DNA from: an uncultured Flavobacteriales bacterium
GTDB lineage: Bacteria > Bacteroidota > Bacteroidia > Flavobacteriales_D > Sanyastnellaceae
Assembly (NCBI GenBank): GCA_937890245.1
Contig: CALACF010000178.1
Span: forward strand, 1-7,714
DNA length: 7,714 bases
Direction: 5' to 3'
Shown: piece after piece, positions 1 through 6,495 of the stretch
How the letters are laid out: each line of letters begins with the position of its first letter
Position numbering within the stretch: position 1 is the stretch's first letter
Translations under genes and position numbers: made by a program
Notes under the pieces: generated by a model
Seen by the model: the letters and a program-made list of their open reading frames with translations, nothing else
What the model was told of the DNA's origin: nothing
Databases searched by the model: none

Positions 1-2776
1 GCCGCCTGGGACGCTGCCTCCGATGATCCAGCCCTTCGACCCGACGGCGTCCAAGCCGCTGATGCTGCTCACGGTCTCGAGCGACACGAAGTCGGGAAAG
101 GAATTGTACGATTTGGCGTACTACTCTCTGCGTCAGATGTTGAGCGGCGTGCCTGGGATTGTCGCGCCGGCGGCCTATGGTGGGACGTTGCGCCGCATCC
201 ATATTTATGTTGACCCCGATCGTTTGGAGGCCTATGGCTTGTCGCAGACCGATGTGAGCGAAGCAATCCAGAAGAATACGACGATGATTCCTTCTGGGAT
301 CGCCCAGATTGGGGACGTGAATTATGGCATCGACGCCAAAGGGATGATCATCGATGTGGAGGACTTCAACGACATCGTGGTCGCGCACCGCGATGGGACG
401 CCGGTCTTTATCAGCGACATCGGTCGCGCTTCGGATGCCGCCGTGATTCAGACGAATATCGCGCGGGTTAATGGGCGCGAGCAGGTGTACTTGCCGATTT
501 TCAAGCGCCCCGGTGCAAATACGATTGAGTCTGTGGAAGGGGTGAAGGCCGCTTTGCCGCGCTTGTCCGAGCGGATGCCCGATGACGTGAACCTGGCTGT
601 GATCTTCGACCAGAGCAGCTATGTACGGGGCGCGATTTCTGGCTTGGCCCGGGCTGCTGCGGGCGGTTTGGTGCTGGTGATATTGGTGCTGCTGCTGTTT
701 CTCGGAAATCTGCGTTCGGCTGCGGTCGCGGCTGTGGCCTTGCCTTTGGCGGTGCTGACATCCTTTCTGGTGCTTTACTTCAGTGGTGAGGCGATCAATG
801 CGATCACGTTGGGTGGTATCGCGTTGGTTCTCGGCTTGTTGGTCGACAATTCGATCGTGGTGCTCGAGAATGTTGATCGACATTTGAGCCTGGGCAAACC
901 GCCAAAGGAGGCCGCTTATGACGCAGTGCGCGAGGTCGCTACGCCGGTGCTTGCCTCGACGCTTGTCATCATCGTGGTGTTTTTCCCGGTGATGTTTCTG
1001 ACGGGCATCGCGCGCTTCCTTTTTTCGCCCCTCGCCATCACGGTGGCCGGCGCTATGATTGGTTCCTACGTCTTCTCGTTGACCCTCGTGCCGCTGGCTG
1101 CAGCCCGATTTGCTGGTCGTCGTGTAGGCCAATTCAATGCGGCTGAAAACACGCCTGAACCAAAAAAACTCACCCGTTTTCAGCGGCTCGTCGAATCCTG
1201 GAAAGCTGCCTATATGCAGCGCCTCGCGCGCATCTTAAAGCGTCCGAGCAGAAGTGTTTTTCTTGCGTTGGCGCTTGTTGGATTGGCATATGTCGGTGGA
1301 AAAAACCTGGGCTACGAGCTGTATCCAGCCACGGATGTCGGGCAAATGGAGATCCAGGTTCGGACCGAATCCGGGACGCCGCTGCGCGCTACGAACGACG
1401 TGATCGCCGAGATGGAGGGCATCATTCGAGAGCAATTGGGCGACGACCTGCACCAGCTCGTTTCGAACGTTGGTGTATTCTATGATTTGCCCGCCGCTTA
1501 CACGCCCAACTCGGGCACACAAGATGCATTTATTGGGGTGCAGCTCACAGAAAATCATGAGGTTGGGACGGTGGAATACGGGCGCAGACTGCGCGCCATT
1601 TTCGCCGAGAATTTCCCGGGTGTGGAGATGAGCTTTGACACGGGCGGCCTGATAACAGCGGCCTTGAACGAAGGAAAACCCGCGCCAATCGACGTACAAA
1701 TAATCGGCAACAAGCTTTCGGTGCTGCGCGAAATTGCCGAGCGCGTGCGGGATACCATTCAAACGGTGGCAGCCGCCCGCGATGTGCGCATCATTCAACG
1801 CCTGGACCAACCCACAAAGGACATCAATATCGACCGCATCCGCGCGGCCGAACTTGGCGTCGAGCCCGTTGACGCCATCCGCAACATCGTGTCCGCCTTG
1901 AACTCTTCGGCGACCTACGAAAAAGCGTTCTGGATTGACGAGCGCAATGGCAATCACTATTATGTGGGCGTGACGTATCCGCGCCACCGTATCGATGACA
2001 TCAACGTCTTGGGCGATGTCAATGTCAGCTCGGCACTGCACGACGAGTCCGTTCCCTTCCGCAATTTCTCGAACGTCAGCGATTCGCGCAACCCGGTTGA
2101 AATCAACCACTTCAACCTCCAGCGCGCCTTCAACGTCTACGCCACGGTGGACGGCTCCGATATTGGAACCGTTTCAGCCGAGATCCGTGCCCTGGTCGAC
2201 GACATGGACTTGCCGGCAGGCTATTCAATCAGCTTCGAGGGCGAGGTGGCCCAAATGGAGCGTTCGCTTGGCGATCTGGGCTGGGGTATGATCCTGGCGA
2301 TCGTCCTCGCATTCCTCATCATCGTGCCGCTCTTCCGCTCGTTCCGCCAACCGTTCATCATCCTGCTTGCCTTCCCTATAGGGCTGGTTGGCGTGGTCGC
2401 CGCGCTCTGGCTCGCCGGCATCCCGATGAGCATACAGGCGATGATGGGCACCATGATGATGGTTGGAATTTCGGTGTCGTATGGCAATCTATTGGTGGAC
2501 CGCGTCAACGTCCTGGCTGCCTCCGGGCTCGACCGCACGCGTGCCATCATCGAAGGCGCCGGCGACCGATTTCGCCCCATCCTCATGACAGCCGCAACCA
2601 CCGTTTTCGGCCTCCTCCCAACCGCCCTGTCGCGCTCCGCCGGCACCGAGGCAAACGTCCCCCTCGCACTCACCGTTATCGGCGGCACCCTGGCGGCCGT
2701 CTTCATCACACTCTTCATCCTCCCGGCGCTCTACCTTCTGCTCGCCGGCCCCGTCACGACCGAAAATGAAAACTGA
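1..2776 (+). CDS. RND-family efflux pump, inner-membrane permease subunit (HAE1-like), 5' partial
   Basis: This is the proton-driven inner-membrane pump of a tripartite efflux system. The frame is open from base 2 and stops with TGA at 2774-2776. The Met codon at 23 is internal, since the seven codons before it (PPGTLPP) read as conserved RND sequence. 924 residues are visible of about 1,030-1,060, so TM1 and the first part of the porter domain are missing. Counting from the Met at 23, TM2-TM6 lie at about 212-362 and TM7 at about 412-430. The second periplasmic loop is about 440-745, and TM8-TM12 lie at about 753-907. TM4 carries GLLVDNSIVVLENV. D275 matches the first Asp of the AcrB proton-relay pair; the second is Asn, as in many HAE1 relatives. 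TM10 has GISVSYGNLLVD, and FRPILMTAATT follows. The first half is G-rich and the second C-rich. The family is certain; the substrate (drug, lipid or other) is not readable. Confidence 0.95.
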   Translation, partial: PPGTLPPMIQPFDPTASKPLMLLTVSSDTKSGKELYDLAYYSLRQMLSGVPGIVAPAAYGGTLRRIHIYVDPDRLEAYGLSQTDVSEAIQKNTTMIPSGIAQIGDVNYGIDAKGMIIDVEDFNDIVVAHRDGTPVFISDIGRASDAAVIQTNIARVNGREQVYLPIFKRPGANTIESVEGVKAALPRLSERMPDDVNLAVIFDQSSYVRGAISGLARAAAGGLVLVILVLLLFLGNLRSAAVAAVALPLAVLTSFLVLYFSGEAINAITLGGIALVLGLLVDNSIVVLENVDRHLSLGKPPKEAAYDAVREVATPVLASTLVIIVVFFPVMFLTGIARFLFSPLAITVAGAMIGSYVFSLTLVPLAAARFAGRRVGQFNAAENTPEPKKLTRFQRLVESWKAAYMQRLARILKRPSRSVFLALALVGLAYVGGKNLGYELYPATDVGQMEIQVRTESGTPLRATNDVIAEMEGIIREQLGDDLHQLVSNVGVFYDLPAAYTPNSGTQDAFIGVQLTENHEVGTVEYGRRLRAIFAENFPGVEMSFDTGGLITAALNEGKPAPIDVQIIGNKLSVLREIAERVRDTIQTVAAARDVRIIQRLDQPTKDINIDRIRAAELGVEPVDAIRNIVSALNSSATYEKAFWIDERNGNHYYVGVTYPRHRIDDINVLGDVNVSSALHDESVPFRNFSNVSDSRNPVEINHFNLQRAFNVYATVDGSDIGTVSAEIRALVDDMDLPAGYSISFEGEVAQMERSLGDLGWGMILAIVLAFLIIVPLFRSFRQPFIILLAFPIGLVGVVAALWLAGIPMSIQAMMGTMMMVGISVSYGNLLVDRVNVLAASGLDRTRAIIEGAGDRFRPILMTAATTVFGLLPTALSRSAGTEANVPLALTVIGGTLAAVFITLFILPALYLLLAGPVTTENEN

Positions 2777-3887
2777 ATTCCTCTTCGCCGCCGCCATTTT
2801 CCTGGCTGGTTGTTCAGGCCAATCCCACCCTGGACCCACTGAATCGACACCCTCGGTTTCGACCGCTGCCCGCTCTGACGCCCAATCTGACGCGCGTTCC
2901 ACAGCCCGCTCTGCAGTCCGTGTCAAAGTTGCCGCCCCCACCTCGGGCACCATCGCAAAAACAGTCGAAGTCACCGGCACGCTTGAGCCCAATCGCTCAG
3001 TAGCCATCCATGCCATGGAAGGTGGCCAAGTCACGCAAGTCCTCGTCGATATCGGCGCCCGTGTGGCCCACGACGAGCTGCTTCTGGTGTTGGCCAACCC
3101 TGCTTTGACACAGGCCCACATCGAAGCCGCAGCAGAGGCCGCTGCTGCACAAGCGAGTTGGGAGCGACTTTCCTCTGCATTCGAATCTTCCCGTGGGCTC
3201 ACCTCGCGCGAATCCCTTGACCGTGCCACGTCCGCCCGCGCCTCCTCGGCTGCTCGCTCAGAAGCCCTGTCTGCCCGCGTGGCTTTGCTCGAGCTTCGCG
3301 CTCCATTTTCGGGCCGCATCACAGCCCGCCATGTCGATGAAGGCGCCCTCGTCGGCAGTGGCCTCCAAGGCGGCGCGTCCGTCCTCGAGTTGCAGGAAGA
3401 CCACGTACTGCGTTGTGTCGTACCACTCCCCGAAGTCGATGCGGTCGGCATCTCGAAGGGAACACCGGTCACCATCACCTTCCCAGGCGTCGGCGGCGCA
3501 CCATTGGCTTCAAGTGTCTCCCGTACTTCGGGCGCCCTCGCCTCTGCATCTCGCGCCATGCGTGTTGAAATCGATCTTCCAAACGGTGACGGCGCATTGA
3601 CACCGGGCCAATACGCCCGCGTGGCCTTCTCTGCCGAGCGCACGACTGACGTATGGCTGCTCCCTGTCGCCTCCCGCGTGATGCACGATGACCGCGCAAC
3701 CGTTCTTGTGGTCGGCCCTGACAACCGCGTCGTCCGCCGTCCCATTGTCGAGGGGCGATCCAACGCTTCTCACTTCGAAGTTCTTGGTGCCGGATGGTCT
3801 GCTGGAGACCGTGTGATCATCGCCGGAAAAAGCCTGGTCCGCCCAGGTGATCAAGTCGAAGCCGTCTCGCTCGAAATTACAGACTGA
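2766..3887 (+). CDS. RND efflux periplasmic adaptor (membrane fusion protein), lipoprotein
   Basis: This 373-residue protein would join the RND pump to the outer-membrane channel in the periplasm. The N-terminus is a short lipoprotein signal peptide with lipobox LAGC and Cys16 as the lipidated residue, so it should be anchored in a membrane. Residues 17-52 are a Ser/Ala/Arg-rich linker. The family fold then follows: first lipoyl half about 66-110 (VTGTLEPNRSVAIHAMEGG), a short alpha-hairpin about 112-172, second lipoyl half about 172-200 with the classic LRAPFSGRI, a beta-barrel about 208-290, and a membrane-proximal domain about 292-370. The ATG at 2766 overlaps the pump's end by 11 bases. 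It has no Shine-Dalgarno sequence, which suggests coupled translation. The start is supported because the lipobox follows at the right distance. The adaptor lies downstream of the pump, whereas many well-known operons place it first. Confidence 0.93.
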   Translation: MKTEFLFAAAIFLAGCSGQSHPGPTESTPSVSTAARSDAQSDARSTARSAVRVKVAAPTSGTIAKTVEVTGTLEPNRSVAIHAMEGGQVTQVLVDIGARVAHDELLLVLANPALTQAHIEAAAEAAAAQASWERLSSAFESSRGLTSRESLDRATSARASSAARSEALSARVALLELRAPFSGRITARHVDEGALVGSGLQGGASVLELQEDHVLRCVVPLPEVDAVGISKGTPVTITFPGVGGAPLASSVSRTSGALASASRAMRVEIDLPNGDGALTPGQYARVAFSAERTTDVWLLPVASRVMHDDRATVLVVGPDNRVVRRPIVEGRSNASHFEVLGAGWSAGDRVIIAGKSLVRPGDQVEAVSLEITD

Positions 3888-5152
3888 TGCTCCGCGCCCT
3901 CCCCACATTGATTTTCGTGGTTGCGTCGCTGTTGTGCGCCCCAGCCACATCCGCCCAGCAGACCATTTCGCTCGAGCAGGCTTGGTCAGAGGCCCAGCAA
4001 TCCGGCGCGGCCATCCGCATCGCCCAGGCGCGCGCTGAATCAGCCGACGCCCGTGCCTTGGTCGCGAGCCAATGGTGGCTGCCCGAAGTCCGCCTCGGCG
4101 CTGGCTACCACGCCCTTTCCGGTGCTGAGATAAATGCACCGGGCGAGTTGATTACAGATGCAGCCCAGCGCAGTGTAGACCTCGGTGCCGGTCTCTCAGC
4201 AACCTGGACCCCCGCCGTTTCTTTGGGCGCATCTGCGGCTGCAAACCTCGAAGCCGTTGCGGCCACCCACGATTTGGCCTCCGTCCGCTCGTCCGCCCAT
4301 CTATCCACGGCTTGGGCCTACTACGACCTCCTGGAAGCCGAGCAAACCGAGCAGGCCATGGACCGCTGGATACTTTCCAATAACACTTGGTCCTCCGAAC
4401 TCCGCGCACTGGTCGGCGCCGGCCTCGCGCCCGAATTCTCGGCCCTCCTGATCGAGAGCGCGGGCCAATCCTTGCTCGCCGACCAAGCCGCCGCCGCCGC
4501 CACCCGCTCGGCCGCCACAGCTCGCTTGCAACTCCAAATGGGCAGCACCTCCGAAAAAATTCGCTGTGCAGAAACCGAACTCCTCTTCGAAGCCATCAGC
4601 AGGGGCCAGACCATTGAACGTCCCGAATCTCTCGCGGCACAAGCCCGCCTCGACGCAGCCCAACAGCTGCACAAAACAGCTCTACATCAGCCCTTCCTTC
4701 CCAGCATCCGTGTCGGTGCGGCAAGCGGCGTATTCGGAACGGACCTTCCCGACCTGTACGGTCGCCGTGGCGCGGATGCATCGCTCAGCTGGCGTATTCC
4801 TCTAGATCGCATCTTCGGAGCCGGCGGCGCGGCCAAACTCCGCCAGTCAGACGCCCTCATTGCCCAACAAGAGCTCGCCGCAATCAGTCACCGTCAGGTC
4901 GTCCAACGGAACAATGCCCACAACGGACTGGTCGCTGCGATCTCTCGCTACCAAGCAGCCTATTCAGCCGAACAAATCGCCGCCCGGGCCCTCGAACAAA
5001 GCACGCAACGCCTGGCCCTCGACATTGCCGAGCCCCAAGAAGTATTCATCGTCCGCCAGGCTGCCATCGAAGCAGAACTCGACCGCATCAGCGCCGCGGC
5101 TGCGGCCTACAGAGCCCAGCTTTGGCTGAGCTACACAAACGGCCTCCTCTAG
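3887..5152 (+). CDS. TolC-family outer-membrane efflux channel
   Basis: This 421-residue protein is predicted to form the trimeric outer-membrane exit duct of the efflux complex. A Sec signal peptide is clear (hydrophobic core about 5-22, probable cleavage after TSA at residue 23). The mature protein has the two-fold repeat of the outer-membrane efflux protein family, about 25-220 and 240-421. It is rich in Ala/Gln/Glu helices, with aromatic, Gly-rich beta segments near 67-115 (WWLPEVRLGAGYHAL) and 270-310 (FLPSIRVGAASGVF). The family assignment rests on architecture and operon position, not on one diagnostic motif. The ATG shares one base with the adaptor's TGA stop (TGATG), typical of tight coupling, and there is no clear Shine-Dalgarno sequence. 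It is slightly shorter than E. coli TolC but normal for this wider family. It ends the operon; the next 200 bases are non-coding. Confidence 0.9.
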   Translation: MLRALPTLIFVVASLLCAPATSAQQTISLEQAWSEAQQSGAAIRIAQARAESADARALVASQWWLPEVRLGAGYHALSGAEINAPGELITDAAQRSVDLGAGLSATWTPAVSLGASAAANLEAVAATHDLASVRSSAHLSTAWAYYDLLEAEQTEQAMDRWILSNNTWSSELRALVGAGLAPEFSALLIESAGQSLLADQAAAAATRSAATARLQLQMGSTSEKIRCAETELLFEAISRGQTIERPESLAAQARLDAAQQLHKTALHQPFLPSIRVGAASGVFGTDLPDLYGRRGADASLSWRIPLDRIFGAGGAAKLRQSDALIAQQELAAISHRQVVQRNNAHNGLVAAISRYQAAYSAEQIAARALEQSTQRLALDIAEPQEVFIVRQAAIEAELDRISAAAAAYRAQLWLSYTNGLL

Positions 5153-5161
5153 TTTTCGCGT

Positions 5162-5213
5162 CCCAGCACCCCCCGCACCCCCCGCACCCCCCGCACCGCG
5201 CCCGCCCGCACCC
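5162..5213 (-). repeat. C-rich 9-base tandem repeat; G-quadruplex-capable on the minus strand
   Basis: Three perfect copies of GCACCCCCC lie at 5166-5174, 5175-5183 and 5184-5192, followed by a degenerate C-tract tail to 5213. Read on the minus strand there are six or more G-tracts: three of six Gs, and G3 tracts at 5162-5164, 5201-5203, 5205-5207 and 5211-5213. Four of these (5162-5192) are separated by loops of only 3-4 bases, so they fit the usual G3+N1-7 quadruplex pattern. The repeat begins only 10 bases after the tolC stop codon. The repeat itself is plain in the sequence; quadruplex formation and any role in ending transcription are inference. Confidence 0.75.
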
Positions 5214-5280
5214 TCGCAGTTTGACATAATTGGGGCTGTGTGTGTATGTCCCCTGGAGGACGATTGAAAAACTGACTCGT

Positions 5281-5314
5281 CTATGTTGCATAGCCCCCCC
5301 GTATTGTAACATAG
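5281..5314. repeat. Inverted repeat (hairpin) with a C7 loop
   Basis: CTATGTT at 5281-5287 is exactly complementary to AACATAG at 5308-5314. The stem extends inward with a G-T wobble, C-G, A-T, then T-A and A-T around one bulged T, leaving a loop of G, seven Cs (5294-5300) and a G. On the + strand a T-rich stretch follows from about 5324. On the minus strand a run of five Ts lies about 10 bases beyond the stem. The position between convergent genes suits a weak bidirectional terminator, but the stem is AT-rich and the T-runs are too distant for a standard one. A protein-binding site is another possibility. Confidence 0.55.
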
Positions 5315-5356
5315 ATGTGCTCGCTTTTGTTTTTCTCTGCTGCAGCTTTACATAAT

Positions 5357-6347
5357 CTAGATGCCTGAAGCGTCCAGCCGTCCGTTGCGGCTTGCTGGTT
5401 TCCGTTGCGGCTTGCTTTTATCAAGCGCCCGGACATTTCCCCGTTTGCAATCCACGGCCTTTTGACCGCAATATGCCTTGTAGCTAGGCTCCAGTGCCTC
5501 CCCAAAGCCAATCGCTTTGCCAGCAATGACATGTTCTAGGGGGCCTCCTTGCATTCCAGGAAATACCGCACTGTCGAGTAAAGAACTCAATTTTCTCACT
5601 ACACCCTTTCGCGTGGTTAAGCCCCAAGGATTCTCCATGTCCTTGCCTACCATGATGATTCCGCCACGTGGTCCGCGTAACGTTTTGTGGGTAGTAGAAG
5701 TGACAATGTGACAATGGGGCATCGGGTCAGCCAATAGCCCCGCTGCAATCAATCCTGCTGGATGGGAAATGTCCGCCAAAAGCAAAGCGCCAACCGAGTC
5801 GGCTACCTCCCTAAACCGAGCATAGTCCCAATCCCGGCTATATGCAGAAGCTCCACAAATGATCAACTTCGGCCGCTCACGCTGGGCCACTTCCGCGACC
5901 ATGTCCATATCGATCGTGCCGGTTTCCTCTTTTACCCCATAAAAAACAGGACGATACAGCTTTCCACGATAATTCACCGGTGAACCGTGCGTCAGGTGTC
6001 GCACCATGCGAAAGATCAAATCCCATAATGGTATCACCTGGCTTTAAACACGCCAGCATCACGGCACTGTTCGCGCTCGCACCGCTATGCGGTTGGACAT
6101 TCGCCCACTCTGCGCCAAAAAGCTCCTTCAACCGATCAATAGCCAGCTGTTCCACTTGATCCACAACACTACAACCGCCATAGTATCGCTTGAATGGCAA
6201 TCCTTCGGCGTACTTGTTCGTCAAGATGGAGCCCTGTGCCTCCATGACCTGATCACTCGTGTAATTCTCCGAAGCGATGAGTTCTACACCCTCAGTTTGG
6301 CGGATACGTTCCTGGTCGATGAGGTCAGCGATAACCGCGTCGCGCAT
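5357..6347 (-). pseudogene. glyA: Serine hydroxymethyltransferase, frameshifted and 3'-truncated
   Basis: SHMT is the cytoplasmic PLP enzyme that converts serine and tetrahydrofolate to glycine and methylene-tetrahydrofolate. From the ATG at 6347, 115 residues read as SHMT: RDAVIADLIDQE, ELIASENYTS, NKYAEGLPFKRYYGGC, NVQPHSGASANS, GFDLSHG. One extra base (C on the minus strand, position 6001) then shifts the frame. Removing it restores SHGGHLTHGSPVNY. The second part keeps ADISHPAG and the PLP-lysine motif STTHKTLRGPRGG (Lys at 5684-5686). Homology ends near 5468 at EPSYKAYC, giving about 293 of roughly 420 residues. A 36-codon unrelated tail reaches the TAG at 5357-5359. The lost region includes the family's carboxylate-binding Arg (TSGIR motif), so the product should be inactive. 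Changes at usually constant sites (TSTTHK, GGIIM, TTRKG) fit decay. SHMT is normally important, so a working copy probably exists elsewhere. A sequencing error could explain the frameshift but not the missing end. Confidence 0.9.
5381..5416. repeat. Direct repeat, two 16-base copies with a 20-base period
   Basis: TCCGTTGCGGCTTGCT occurs at 5381-5396 and again at 5401-5416, with unrelated 4-base tails (GGTT and TTTA). It lies in the stretch that replaces the lost C-terminal part of glyA. The 20-base period is not a multiple of three, so the copies are read in different frames, which argues against selection as protein code. The second copy overlaps a small inverted repeat, GCTTG (5410-5414) with CAAGC (5422-5426). 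It may be a scar of the rearrangement that truncated glyA, but that is inference. Confidence 0.7.
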
Positions 6348-6495
6348 GAGGTCTGATAATTAAGGTTCCTATTAAGCATCAAAAGTAATCGCCAATGGGA
6401 CTTACAAAAGACACTTTGCCAAAGAGGTGGAGAAATTGACATCTTTCGCTCAAAGCAGAGGTGCCGTACTTAATCAAGCCGTTGAAACACTAGAT
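6348..6495. other. Intergenic gap between the KMO-like gene and the glyA pseudogene
   Basis: This 148-base, relatively AT-rich gap holds the candidate glyA promoter and no credible ORF. I see no convincing terminator for the KMO-like gene; neither strand shows a strong GC hairpin followed by T residues. AGGAA on the minus strand about 18 bases before the glyA ATG is too distant to be a good ribosome-binding site. Confidence 0.5.
6380..6408 (-). promoter_or_regulatory. Candidate Bacteroidota-type promoter upstream of the glyA pseudogene
   Basis: On the minus strand TTTG (6408-6405) is followed by 17 bases and then TACTTTTG (6387-6380). The second element is an exact match to the -7 consensus TAnnTTTG described for Bacteroidota, and the spacing falls in the range reported for Flavobacterium (TTG, 17-23 bases, TAnnTTTG). 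The glyA ATG lies about 33 bases downstream of the -7 element, with in-frame stops between them. Short motifs like this occur by chance, so the call depends on the taxonomic guess. Confidence 0.45.

Larger units (their letters stand above)
5153..5356. other. Non-coding gap between convergent transcription units
   Basis: No credible gene lies here. The left part (to about 5220) is C-rich and low in complexity. The right part (5221-5356) is more AT-rich than either flank and contains an inverted repeat and T-rich stretches such as those at 5325-5336. Both neighbouring units end here, so transcription termination for both strands is the expected job. I see no textbook GC-stem plus U-run terminator on either strand. 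The two structured elements are listed separately. Confidence 0.6.

Noticed and set aside
1235..2110. Minus-strand open frame of 291 codons inside the RND gene
   Set aside because: No family resemblance, and the + strand here is clearly the RND periplasmic loop. It is a codon-bias shadow.
2489..3763. Long minus-strand open frame (424 codons) opposite the pump and adaptor
   Set aside because: The translation is Arg/Ser/Ala-rich with no recognisable domain. It is antisense to two well-supported genes and is explained by their C-rich codon use.
3887..3955. Lipoprotein signal in the TolC-family protein (SLLC near residue 17)
   Set aside because: The residue before Cys is Leu, which does not fit a lipobox. 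TSA followed by QQ gives a normal Sec cleavage site.
5221..5250. TTGACA at 5221-5226 as a sigma-70-type promoter on the + strand
   Set aside because: The -10 position has only a poor match (TATGTC at 18 bases spacing) and there is no + strand gene downstream in the window.
5153..5480. Integron attC site or CRISPR array in the structured gap
   Set aside because: I found no paired RYYYAAC and GTTRRRY core sites around the inverted repeat. The repeats are too short, too few and lack spacers, so they cannot be a CRISPR array.
5877..6347. The 156-codon first glyA frame as a functional short protein
   Set aside because: Its last 40 or so residues are out-of-frame SHMT sequence with no conservation. 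It lacks the PLP lysine, so it is a fragment.
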